Origin: an uncultured bacterium
GTDB taxonomy: Bacteria; Planctomycetota; UBA1135; GCA-002686595
NCBI GenBank assembly: GCA_905480285.1
Contig: CAJQPT010000118.1
Coordinates: forward strand, 1 to 62,071
Length of the DNA stretch: 62,071 nucleotides
Direction of reading: 5' to 3'
The notes under the pieces were generated by a model. It did no database searches, had not been told where the DNA came from, and worked only from the letters and a program-made list of their open reading frames with translations. A program made the translations under genes and the position numbers. Positions 25,756 through 33,952 of the stretch are shown here, piece by piece (position 1 is the first letter of the stretch; each line of letters begins with the position of its first letter).

Positions 25756-25890
25756 GGCGATGGTCCACCCCCGCCGAGCGCTCCAGCGGTGACGGCATGA
25801 CCACCAACGCATCACCGATCGCGGCGGCTCATCGCCACCCGCGGCAGGTGTAGGCCGCGCGCTCCGCCGCGCATGCCGAGAAAAAAGGGT

Positions 25891-25930
25891 GACCCCGCCG
25901 AGTCCTCTCGAGGACCTGGCGGGGTCTTTT
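25891..25930 (+). terminator. Intrinsic terminator, probably bidirectional
   Basis: GACCCCGCC (25891-25899) pairs with GGCGGGGTC (25918-25926), enclosing a second stem GTCCT-CTCG-AGGAC. TTTT follows on the plus strand and AAAAAA (25881-25886) precedes it, giving a U-run for leftward transcripts as well. It ends the sigma/CHAT block and the convergent amidase gene, whose stop codon (25929-25931) lies within the T-run. Confidence 0.92.
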
Positions 25931-26771
25931 ATTTGAGCCAGGCGGCGTATCGATCCCGCCGCTCGTCCCGGGCCACCGGGACCTCTCGGCGGAGCCTCCG
26001 TACCTCTCCGGGGTCGACCTGGTGAACCGACAGGCGCGACGCCAGCCGCCGCCCAGCGGCCACCTCGACTCGAAGAGCAGGGGCAACGTCTTCGCCGTCC
26101 GGGCCCACCACCGCGGAGCCCCCAGGGAAGCGCAGACGCAGCCGCTTCCGGCCCACCTCGTCCTCACCGATCCGATTGCAGCCGATCACGTACGCCTGGC
26201 ACTCCGCCGCCCGGCCGCGCAGCAGAGCGGCCCAGTGTGCAGCCCTCGCCTCCGGCCACTGGGCGACCACGACGAGGACCTCTGCGCCCGCCCGAACCGC
26301 GGCCTTGGAGACCGCCGGGAAGCGCAGGTCGTAGCAGACGATCGGCGCGATGCGGACGTCGCTCCCCGGCATCTCCGTGGGCACGGGCGGCCGGTCCCCC
26401 GCCGTGAAGGCGAGCGACTCGGCCGTTGGAGAGAACAGGTGGACCTTGTCGTATCCGCCCATCTGCTGCCCGCGCACCAGCACGTGGGCCCGATTCGCCG
26501 GGAGGCCGCTCACCTCGACCGCTGCCGGCCCCGAGCCCACGACCACGAGGTCCAGCGAGGCAGAGGCCGCCGCCACCGCCCCGAGGGCCGCCTCTCCGAG
26601 ACCGAGCTCTGGCTCTCCGAGCCCCGCCGCGAAGCCGGTGGACCACATCTCCGGGAGCGCCACGAGCTCTGCCCCCTCATCCGCAGCTGCCTGAATCCCC
26701 CGCAGCGCGGCCTCCAGATTCCCCTCGGGGTCTCCCGACCGGACATCCATCTCGAGGGTTGCGACACGCAT
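25929..26771 (-). CDS. Nitrilase-superfamily carbon-nitrogen hydrolase (omega-amidase-like)
   Basis: A 280-residue amidase that hydrolyses C-N bonds of amides. The catalytic triad is visible as glutamate in LVALPEMWSTGFA, lysine in GGYDKVHLFSP and cysteine in IAPIVCYDLRFPAV. The LPEMW and YDLRFP forms are close to Nit2/YafV omega-amidases, which hydrolyse alpha-ketoglutaramate-type products, so that is the most likely subtype. The ATG at 26771 (MRVATLEMDVRSGDPEGNLE) is the right start; the open frame up to 26903 has no similarity and overlaps the divergent promoter region. Confidence 0.9.
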   Translation of the reverse strand: MRVATLEMDVRSGDPEGNLEAALRGIQAAADEGAELVALPEMWSTGFAAGLGEPELGLGEAALGAVAAASASLDLVVVGSGPAAVEVSGLPANRAHVLVRGQQMGGYDKVHLFSPTAESLAFTAGDRPPVPTEMPGSDVRIAPIVCYDLRFPAVSKAAVRAGAEVLVVVAQWPEARAAHWAALLRGRAAECQAYVIGCNRIGEDEVGRKRLRLRFPGGSAVVGPDGEDVAPALRVEVAAGRRLASRLSVHQVDPGEVRRLRREVPVARDERRDRYAAWLK

Positions 26772-26914
26772 CCCATGATCATGTCGAACCGAGCCGCCGC
26801 GGCCAAACCTGCGGCCGCCCGGGGTCCCGGATGAAGGCTCACTGGCGGGCGTTGCCCCCTTGCCCGGGCCCCCCGGGTTCCATCCCATCGCCCACGGAGC
26901 CATGATCCACTGCG

Positions 26915-28702
26915 ATGGCGCCTCCCCCTTCGATCGATCGACGAGCCCACGGGTTGAGTCCAGCCATGGGCGCGGCGCTCGAGCGCTTCTTCCTTAGCAG
27001 CGCGTCCTTCAAGCGTCGGCTCGAGACGCTCGTCCTCGAGCTCCCCGAGGATGAGTCCGACGGGTTGATGATGCTCATGAAGGAGAGCCGCGGCGCCTGG
27101 GCGATGCTCCTCGCGGGTGCCGCTGGACGCGCGCTCTTCATCGGGGATGCGTTCTCGGGCACGCCCGTCGCCCTCGGCACCCTCGGATTCGACGTGACCG
27201 TGCTGGAGAAGGAGCCCGAGCGGCTCCGGTTCGCACTCGAGCGCGCCGCCGCGCTGGCGCCCGGATCCACCAACGCTGTCGCCGCGGGCGACAGCGCGAC
27301 GCTTCCGTTCCTGGACGAGAGCTTCGACCTCGTCGTCCTCGAGGGCGGCCTCCCCTCCCCGGCGACAGGCTGGGGCTTCACGGCGGACGAGCTCCGCAGG
27401 GTCTGCCGGCGCGAGCTGCTCATCACGGCCGACAATCGCCTCGGCTACAAGCGCTCCACGGGTCGACGTGGCGCCTTCAGGCGACACCCGCTCCACCTGA
27501 TCCGGGAGATCGTGAGGCCCTCTCGCGGAGAACGGGCGCTCCCTGGGACGCTCGCCGCCGGCCGCGGTCCATGGGGCCATGCCCAGGCCTTCTCCCTGTA
27601 CCCCCATGCCCGGGAGTTCAGCCATGTGGTGGCCCTGGGTCAGCCTCGGCCGCGGCTCACCATCGGCCCCAGGGAACGAAAGAACCGCCTCAAGGTGCTC
27701 GGCACGAGGCTCGGCCTGTTTCCGTGGCTGACGCCCTCCTTCGCGGTCCACGCCCAGCGCGTCGCCTCCGGCCCTAGCCGGATCAACCGCCTGCTGGAGG
27801 AGGTCGCCGCCGCCTGCGGCGAGCCAAGGCCGGAGGTGGACATGCTCGTCGCCACGCGGAGCAACGACGCCTTGCTACACACGACGCTCCCGGGCGGCGC
27901 GGGGCAGGAGGGCCGCTGGACCGTCCACATCGCGCTCCAGCCGGCCAAGCGGCGCATGGTCGAGCAGCACCACGCCTGGCTCACGCGCGTGCGCGCGGAG
28001 TACCCCGGCGTCCCTGTCCCACAGCCGCTCTTCCACGGGGTGATCGAGGGCGCAGAGGTCGCGGTCGAACGCAGGGTTGACGGCCTCAACGGAACCGATG
28101 TCACCGGTGAGCCGCGTCTCACAGACCGGATGTTTAGTGACGCCTCCGAGCACCTCGTGCGCCTGCTCGAACCGCAGGCGACGACCATGGACGACGAGCT
28201 CTTCGAGACCATGCTGCAGCCGCGCTTTGACCTGGTGCTCGAGCTCATCGCCAGCAGGGAGACCCACGCTCGAGTTCGCCGCATGATCGAACGCGCCCGT
28301 GAAGGCCTCGTCGGCCGCGCGGTTCGACTGGGCGTCTACCATGCGGACCTGCGGGCCAAACACCTCCAGGTCGACAGCGACGGGGCGATCATCGGCTACC
28401 TCGACTGGGGCGCCAGTGAGGAGCGCTTCCTCCCGCTGATCGACCTGCTGCATCTGATCATCCACCAGCGCAAGCAGGAGACCGGAGGGTCGTTTGGCGC
28501 GGCCTGGCGCTCCATCCTCGCCCCTGAGAATCGCCGCCCGATGGAGCAACGCGCACTCGTCAACTACATGGACGCCGCGACGCTGGACAGCGACCTGCTC
28601 CAGGTCCTCCTCGAGCTCTATCCCGTCCTCGTCGCTGGAATGGCCGAGCTAAACTGGGACTACTCGCGACCCGACTGGGTCCGGCGCCAGTTCGACCTCT
28701 GA
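26915..28702 (+). CDS. Methyltransferase fused to APH-like kinase domain
   Basis: A 595-residue two-domain protein. Residues about 65-260 form a class I SAM methyltransferase (RALFIGDAFSGTPVALGTLG, FDVTVLEKEPERLRF, GDSATLPFLDESFDLVVLEG). Residues about 300-595 form an aminoglycoside-phosphotransferase/choline-kinase fold: the catalytic loop reads YHADLRAKH with H476, D478 and, where the family has asparagine, H483; IIGYLDWGA supplies the metal aspartate D497. The Asn-to-His change may alter metal binding or make this a pseudokinase. A similar order (methyltransferase then kinase) occurs in the O-antigen terminator WbdD, though its kinase is of another family. No glycan genes adjoin it. Confidence 0.8.
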   Translation: MAPPPSIDRRAHGLSPAMGAALERFFLSSASFKRRLETLVLELPEDESDGLMMLMKESRGAWAMLLAGAAGRALFIGDAFSGTPVALGTLGFDVTVLEKEPERLRFALERAAALAPGSTNAVAAGDSATLPFLDESFDLVVLEGGLPSPATGWGFTADELRRVCRRELLITADNRLGYKRSTGRRGAFRRHPLHLIREIVRPSRGERALPGTLAAGRGPWGHAQAFSLYPHAREFSHVVALGQPRPRLTIGPRERKNRLKVLGTRLGLFPWLTPSFAVHAQRVASGPSRINRLLEEVAAACGEPRPEVDMLVATRSNDALLHTTLPGGAGQEGRWTVHIALQPAKRRMVEQHHAWLTRVRAEYPGVPVPQPLFHGVIEGAEVAVERRVDGLNGTDVTGEPRLTDRMFSDASEHLVRLLEPQATTMDDELFETMLQPRFDLVLELIASRETHARVRRMIERAREGLVGRAVRLGVYHADLRAKHLQVDSDGAIIGYLDWGASEERFLPLIDLLHLIIHQRKQETGGSFGAAWRSILAPENRRPMEQRALVNYMDAATLDSDLLQVLLELYPVLVAGMAELNWDYSRPDWVRRQFDL

Positions 28703-28836
28703 CCCGGGGCCAAGAGCTCGAGAACCGCGGGCACAGGGTCATCCCCTTGGGGTGATCCCGTCGCAGTGTGATCCACGCAGGCTGATTCCAACTGGCGCCT
28801 CAAGGAGCCGGATCACCGGCGACGAAGACCCCCTGC

Positions 28837-29439
28837 TTGGGGGCATTGGAGCGACGCTTGGAGACACGGATATTCAGCAGGACCAGGGGCGATAAGGGGC
28901 TCCGGGGATTCACCGTGGTCGAGGTGATGATCGCCGTCGTCGTCGGGACCGTCGCCACGTACATCCTCTCCGCGTCGGTGACCGCCGCGGTGATGAGCAC
29001 CGCGTCTCGGCAGCAGCGAGTCGTCGCCGCTGAGGGGGCCGTGAACTGCATGGAGCAGATACGCTCGATGCCCATGGCGCTGGTCTTCGCGCTCTTCAAC
29101 GACGACCCCTCCGACGACCCCGACGGAGAGGGCACGGGCCGGGGGCCCTTCTTCGACGTGGAGGGCCTGAGCCCGGTCCTTGATGAACAAGGCGAGCCGC
29201 GCCCCACCGGTCGGGTGCTGCTGCCCGGCGATGGAGCGGTCCTCGATGAGACCCTCGACCAACCCCAGTTCGGCCTCCCAAGAGACCTGGACGGTGACCT
29301 CGAGGTCCTCCCAGGGGATTGCTCGAGCGACTACCTCGTCCTTCCGGTCACCGTGCGGATTGAGTGGAGGACGAAGCTAGGCGACCGAACCATGGAGGTC
29401 TCCACCCTCCTCGTGAACCTGGAGAAGCTCGACCGATGA
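28837..29439 (+). CDS. Prepilin-type protein (pseudopilin)
   Basis: A 200-residue protein with a class III prepilin signal: basic leader ending in RGDKGLRG, cleavage before FTVVEVMIAVVVGTVATYIL, with the conserved glutamate at +5. Processed by prepilin peptidase, it would insert in the inner membrane and join a type II secretion or type IV pilus-like fibre. The rest is soluble and acidic, with DDPSDDPDGEGTGRG, a possible calcium-type loop. No ATG precedes the leader; TTG 28837 (or TTG 28846) is used. The stop overlaps the next gene by 4 bp (ATGA). Confidence 0.82.
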   Translation: MGALERRLETRIFSRTRGDKGLRGFTVVEVMIAVVVGTVATYILSASVTAAVMSTASRQQRVVAAEGAVNCMEQIRSMPMALVFALFNDDPSDDPDGEGTGRGPFFDVEGLSPVLDEQGEPRPTGRVLLPGDGAVLDETLDQPQFGLPRDLDGDLEVLPGDCSSDYLVLPVTVRIEWRTKLGDRTMEVSTLLVNLEKLDR

Positions 29440-30038
29440 GGGCCCAACGCCGCGCGGGATACACCCTCGTCGAGGTCTTGATCGCCTTCACGATCCTCGT
29501 CCTCCTGTCGATCAACATCGCGATGCTCCTGCGCGCCGGCCGCGCCGCGGCGGTCACCGGGACCCTGAACGCACGGATCTCGAACGAGCTGAACCAGACC
29601 GTGGACCGGATCGCCCTCGCGCTCATGGGCGCGGACGCGGCGGCCCTCGATGGGCCGCAGCTCAAGCCCCTCTCCTCCGAGTATGTCCGCTTCCAGGCTT
29701 GCCTCGGCGTGCAGGAGAGCGGAGTCGTCCACGGCCCCCTGGAGGAGATTCAATGGTCACCGACGACCGAGGGGACGGGGCGCATCCTCTGGCGTGAGAG
29801 TCCCGCGAGCGAGCGAGAGCGGCGGGTCGTCTGGTCGACCGCCGTCCCCTCCTCCTACATGCACGAAGTCCCCGACAACGGGCTGGATGACAACGGCAAC
29901 GCCATCGACGACGAGGCCGGCCTCGCCTTCACGATGGACGGCCCTCAGGTGAACATCCACGTCACGATCCAACGCCACGGGCTCGACGGACGCCCCCTCC
30001 CCATGCAGCGGACCCAGAGTGTCTTCTGCCGAAACTGA
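29436..30038 (+). CDS. Prepilin-type protein (GspJ/PilW-like)
   Basis: A 200-residue second pseudopilin. The leader MRAQRRAG is cleaved before YTLVEVLIAFTILVLLSINI, again with glutamate at +5. The mature part contains NGLDDNGNAIDDEAG, a pattern that resembles the calcium-binding loop found in GspJ/PilW-type minor pilins. ATG 29436 overlaps the previous stop, whereas the frame upstream to 29364 is only the shadow of that gene. Six bases separate it from the next gene. Role as fibre-tip component is inferred from family and order. Confidence 0.82.
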   Translation: MRAQRRAGYTLVEVLIAFTILVLLSINIAMLLRAGRAAAVTGTLNARISNELNQTVDRIALALMGADAAALDGPQLKPLSSEYVRFQACLGVQESGVVHGPLEEIQWSPTTEGTGRILWRESPASERERRVVWSTAVPSSYMHEVPDNGLDDNGNAIDDEAGLAFTMDGPQVNIHVTIQRHGLDGRPLPMQRTQSVFCRN

Positions 30039-30044
30039 CTGCTC

Positions 30045-31931
30045 ATGAAGGCCGGGATCCAACCTCAAACCTCGCGTCGTGGGGCCGCGCTGCTGCTGTC
30101 GCTCCTCGCGGTCCTCGCCGTGGGCGCCATCAGCGCGACGCTTCGCAGGGTTCAATCGACGATCGAGCGGGACCAGAGGTTCAGCATCGACCGCCGTACA
30201 GCGTTGTATGTGGCCGAGGCGGGAATCGCAGAGTCAACGCTCGCCATCAGCCAGGGCAAGAGCGGCTCCCTCGCCTCCGAGACGATCCCCGCCGCGTTCG
30301 GTGCCGGGCTCTACTGGGTGGATGCCCAGGACCGAGCGGACGGCTCCATCGAACTGCAGTGCACCGCCCAGGTCCGCACGGCGGAGTTTGTGCTGCGGAC
30401 CATCATCGTCCCCAACCTGAACCCCATCACGAGCCGCGGCTTCTTCGGCATCGAAGGCGTCACGATCGGGCGCGGTACGCTCGTGGACGGCTTCGACGCG
30501 TCGCTCGGCACCTACGAGTCCCAGGTCACGGCGACCCACCCTCATCGGACCACGGGCGTCACCGGGAGGCTCGGATCGCTGGGCCCGCTGGACTTCGATG
30601 GGCCGAGCGGGAGCGGGGCTTCAGCGGAGTCATACTCCTGGGTCGATTGGCTCACGGAGCCCTCTCCGGGAACGGAGGGGAAGGGCCATGAAGCGGGGCG
30701 CCAAGGGGCCGGCCAGTCAGCGCCCCGTTCCGACCCGATGTCGGAGACAGGTTCCGACCCGACCTCGGAGACAGGTTCGAAGGAGGACCCGACTTCCGGC
30801 TCCGCCGCGGGCCACGCCGAGGGGCTCGCCACGCTGATCCACGCTGACGTCGACGGCCTCGTGCTCTCCACGGGCGACGCCGTCTTCGAGGGTGTCATCG
30901 ACCTGGACGCAGCGGGGTTCATTCCCCCGCCAGTCCTCTACCCGGGCACGGCCGCCAAGGTCACGGGCGACCACGTGGTGACCGGCTCTCAGGTCGGCCT
31001 CGGCCTCGCCTCGAGCGTCGAGATCGCCGGCGACCTCATCATCTCCACCGGCGCCAGCCTTCGATTGAGCGGGCCGCTCGTGCTCGGTGCGGGGGTCCTG
31101 CGACTGCAGGCGGGAGCCGAGCTCCAGCTCGACGACTCCGAGGGGCCGATCCATGTCCACCTTGTGGGCGGCATACAGAGCGCTGCATCCACCCGGCTGG
31201 TCTCTCTCGCCGACGAGCCGGACGCCCACGGAACGTCGATCTTCATCAATCCACCCGAGAGTCCGCGGGCCGATCTCTCGCTGCCGTCATCCGGGAGATT
31301 CCACGGAGCCCTCTACGCGCCGGGGGATCGGATCGTCGTCCCCGCGGACCTCTCCTGGCTCGGAGCCCTCACGGCTCTGCACCTGGAAACAGAACCGGGT
31401 GCGCGACTCAGCTTCGACACCAGGATGGCGACAGGCGGCCAGGGAACCGCAGCGGCCCCTCGGATCGCATCCTGGCAGATCATCCCTGTTGGAGACGGAC
31501 TCGCCCGACGACTCGCCGTCGACCCCAAGCAGGTCCTGCGGCTCCAGGGCCTCACGCCCCTGCTCTCGTCTGCCGCAGCGCCAGAGTCGGAGTGCGAGGT
31601 GATCCTCCTCGATGACGCCGGGACGCCAACCACCTACACCGGCTCAGTCGGGGCCCTCTCCACCACCTCCGACCGCCTCATGAGCATGCGCTGGGTCGAT
31701 CCACGGAACGGGACCCTGCGCCGCTGGATGCGACCGACCGGGTCGGACCAGGATCACCACGTCAGCGCTTACAGGGAGAAGCTGGACCAGGTCCGCAAGG
31801 CCCTGAAGAGCTCGGTACCCGATGGCCCGCCTCTCCTCAAACCGGAGCTGGAGTACGCCTCGCTAGCCCTCAATACCACGGCCCTGATCAAGCCCATCCC
31901 CAAGGGACCCGACGGAGAGTTCAAGAAGTGA
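30045..31931 (+). CDS. PilX/GspK-like pilus assembly protein
   Basis: A 628-residue protein starting with QTSRRGAALLLSLLAVLAVG, a hydrophobic N-terminal helix like those of PilX or GspK, followed by RTALYVAEAGIAESTLAISQ, the phrase found in PilX_N-type proteins (membrane-adjacent helix with AE-x-G). The long remaining part is beta-rich and repetitive (VTGDHVVTGSQVGLGLASSV, EIAGDLIISTGASLRLSGPL), suggesting a right-handed helix or adhesin-like surface. A 24-bp tandem repeat near 30737-30780 encodes SETGSDPTSETGS. Overlap with the next gene is 4 bp (GTGA). The exact family beyond the N-terminus is not recognised. Confidence 0.72.
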   Translation: MKAGIQPQTSRRGAALLLSLLAVLAVGAISATLRRVQSTIERDQRFSIDRRTALYVAEAGIAESTLAISQGKSGSLASETIPAAFGAGLYWVDAQDRADGSIELQCTAQVRTAEFVLRTIIVPNLNPITSRGFFGIEGVTIGRGTLVDGFDASLGTYESQVTATHPHRTTGVTGRLGSLGPLDFDGPSGSGASAESYSWVDWLTEPSPGTEGKGHEAGRQGAGQSAPRSDPMSETGSDPTSETGSKEDPTSGSAAGHAEGLATLIHADVDGLVLSTGDAVFEGVIDLDAAGFIPPPVLYPGTAAKVTGDHVVTGSQVGLGLASSVEIAGDLIISTGASLRLSGPLVLGAGVLRLQAGAELQLDDSEGPIHVHLVGGIQSAASTRLVSLADEPDAHGTSIFINPPESPRADLSLPSSGRFHGALYAPGDRIVVPADLSWLGALTALHLETEPGARLSFDTRMATGGQGTAAAPRIASWQIIPVGDGLARRLAVDPKQVLRLQGLTPLLSSAAAPESECEVILLDDAGTPTTYTGSVGALSTTSDRLMSMRWVDPRNGTLRRWMRPTGSDQDHHVSAYREKLDQVRKALKSSVPDGPPLLKPELEYASLALNTTALIKPIPKGPDGEFKK

Positions 31932-33232
31932 CCAGGGTCCTTCCTCTACTCCTCCTGTTGAGCTCCCTGGTCGTCAGCACGGCTGCGGCCGGAGACTCGA
32001 AGCTCCCTCGGGAATCGCTGGCAGCGATGATCGAGGCCTCCAGCGACGGGGACATCGCCGCGAGCGACGTTCCAGTGAAGGAGCTCACCGCCCTCCTCCT
32101 TGGGGCCGAGCTGGAGGCCGTCACGAGCTGGCTGAAAGACATCTCCCGGGCGTCGCACGAGGCCAGGATGAAGGGACTGAAGAGCGTCAACCGGGCTGCC
32201 CTTCTGGAAACGACGAGGCAGGTCCCCGAGGTCATCAGCAGCCTGACCTCACGACACGAGCTCCCCTCAGAGGCCAGGGCGCACGCGCTGGCGGTGGGCG
32301 TGGAGATCCTCCACGCAGGTGGTACACCCGCCGACTTCCGGGCGCTCGTGGACCTTGTCACCAGCGCGGTGGACCTCGCGCCGAGGCGCGCAGGCGAGGC
32401 GCCATCAAGCCTCCGCAGCTGCCTGCTCGACGCCACATCGCTTCGGCTCTACTCCGCCCCCGACCTCCTACGTCTCTATCAAGGAGCCCCTGAGCCGCTC
32501 ACTCGGGCCATCCTCGATGGGGTCGCTGGCGGAGCGGATCCCGGGGTCTCCACCAAGGCGCTGGTCCACCTCCTCGGTGCCCTCCCCGCGAGCGACCCTG
32601 CCGTCCTCAATCGACTCCACCTCGCACTCCACCGGGCGGACGCGGGACCGAACCCTGAAGTGGCGGATCGGGTGGTCACCTACCTCAGGGACGCGCGGAC
32701 CTTCGCGCGTCACCAGGCCGCCGCGTGCCTCGCCAAGGCGGGCGAACGCGCCCATGTCTACCCGCTGATCGAGAGCCTGGACGACGGCAACCTCACCGTC
32801 CGCACCGCCGCTCAGACCGCGCTGCACGAGCTGACCGGCATGGCCTTGCCTGCCGACCCCCAGCGCTGGCGCAGCTGGTTCGACGATCAGCTCGCCTGGT
32901 GGGATGCGGAGGGCCAACTTCAGCTCGACGAGCTGAACCTCGCCTCTCGAACTGTCCAGCTGACGATCCTGCGGGACATCTGCACCAAGCGCCTCTTCCA
33001 CGATGAGATCGCGGCAGGAGTCGCAGGGCTGCTTGAGGGGGGCGACGCGGCGACACAGTGCCTGGCGCTGAGCGCCCTGGGGACGCTGCGCTCCCCGACA
33101 GCGCTCAAGCTGGTCCACTCCTACCGGCTGCACCCTGACCCCGCCGTGCAGGCGGCCGCCCAGGCCGCGCTCCGGTCCTATCAGCAGACCAAGACCTGCC
33201 GCAGCCGCAGGTCTGGCCTTGCGGCCCGCTGA
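31928..33232 (+). CDS. Secreted HEAT-repeat protein
   Basis: A 434-residue protein with a signal peptide (VLPLLLLLSSLVVSTAAAG) and helical repeats. HEAT-like units include VADRVVTYLRDARTFARHQA followed by AACLAKAGERAHVYPLIESL and NLTVRTAAQTALHELTG; another unit lies near the C-terminus (HPDPAVQAAAQAALRSY). Such domains mediate protein contacts and have no enzymatic activity. Start GTG 31928 overlaps the preceding stop (GTGA), so it belongs to the pilin-like operon and may be a periplasmic assembly factor; that is inference. The tail KTCRSRRSGLAAR is odd and ends beside a short GCTGAGCG duplication. Confidence 0.8.
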   Translation: MTRVLPLLLLLSSLVVSTAAAGDSKLPRESLAAMIEASSDGDIAASDVPVKELTALLLGAELEAVTSWLKDISRASHEARMKGLKSVNRAALLETTRQVPEVISSLTSRHELPSEARAHALAVGVEILHAGGTPADFRALVDLVTSAVDLAPRRAGEAPSSLRSCLLDATSLRLYSAPDLLRLYQGAPEPLTRAILDGVAGGADPGVSTKALVHLLGALPASDPAVLNRLHLALHRADAGPNPEVADRVVTYLRDARTFARHQAAACLAKAGERAHVYPLIESLDDGNLTVRTAAQTALHELTGMALPADPQRWRSWFDDQLAWWDAEGQLQLDELNLASRTVQLTILRDICTKRLFHDEIAAGVAGLLEGGDAATQCLALSALGTLRSPTALKLVHSYRLHPDPAVQAAAQAALRSYQQTKTCRSRRSGLAAR

Positions 33233-33464
33233 GCGGCTGAGCAGCGGAATTCAGGCGCCCCGGAGCCGTCTGAGTCCCTGACGGCGCTGGTTCTCTAAGC
33301 CAACTTGCCATCGGAGCGTCCTACACGCTCGGGCCCGAGGGAGGGCCAGCGGCGGCGAGGAGAGCTGCGCTTGTGACGTGTCCAGGAAGGCCGGATCGTC
33401 TCAAGGTGGCTTCTCCGGAGTTCCGATCCATCCCCGGGAGCACAGCGCTGCCCCCACTTCCCCC

Positions 33465-33941
33465 ATGGTTCAGAGATTCAGACGACGGCAAAAGCTGATC
33501 CGGCCGGGGCTCCAGCTCCGGCTGAGCGCCAAGTTCCTGGGCCTGGTCGTCTTGATGCTCAGCCTTCAATACACCCTGCTGGATTCGCTCCTCCACCGAG
33601 CAGCGAGCCGCATGCCCGCTGACAGTGGATGGTCCGCCGAGGAGGCCAGCTCGATCGGCATCGAACTGCTCGGGTGGTCCGCGCTGATCTTCCTCCCGCT
33701 GACGTTCCTGGTGGGCGTGGTCGGCAGCTTCCGCTTCGCCGGCCCCCTGTATCGCTTCGATCAATTCCTGAAGGCCGTGATCGCGGGCGACCGTCCGAAC
33801 GATATCCGGCTTCGCGCAGGCGACGAGCTGCAGGACCTGGCAGACCTCATGAACGAGGCCACCCGCTCGCTTCGCAGTGAGGACATCCAATCCGAGGTCT
33901 CGGTCAAGGGGCAAGATCCGCCCCGGAGGGCAGCCGCCTGA
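33465..33941 (+). CDS. Two-TM HAMP-like membrane protein
   Basis: A 158-residue protein with two membrane segments (about 24-40, LSAKFLGLVVLMLSLQYTLL, and about 75-95, LGWSALIFLPLTFLVGVVGS) flanking a short periplasmic loop, and then a HAMP-like linker (RFAGPLYRFDQFLKAVIAGD, DELQDLADLMNEATRSL) with no output domain. Such proteins resemble truncated chemoreceptor or kinase sensors. It lies 11 bp before the histidine kinase gene, so it probably forms part of the same sensory complex. The frame is open from 33378 (GTG), but ATG 33465 gives a cleaner N-terminus. Confidence 0.72.
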   Translation: MVQRFRRRQKLIRPGLQLRLSAKFLGLVVLMLSLQYTLLDSLLHRAASRMPADSGWSAEEASSIGIELLGWSALIFLPLTFLVGVVGSFRFAGPLYRFDQFLKAVIAGDRPNDIRLRAGDELQDLADLMNEATRSLRSEDIQSEVSVKGQDPPRRAAA

Positions 33942-33952
33942 CGGCGGCGACC

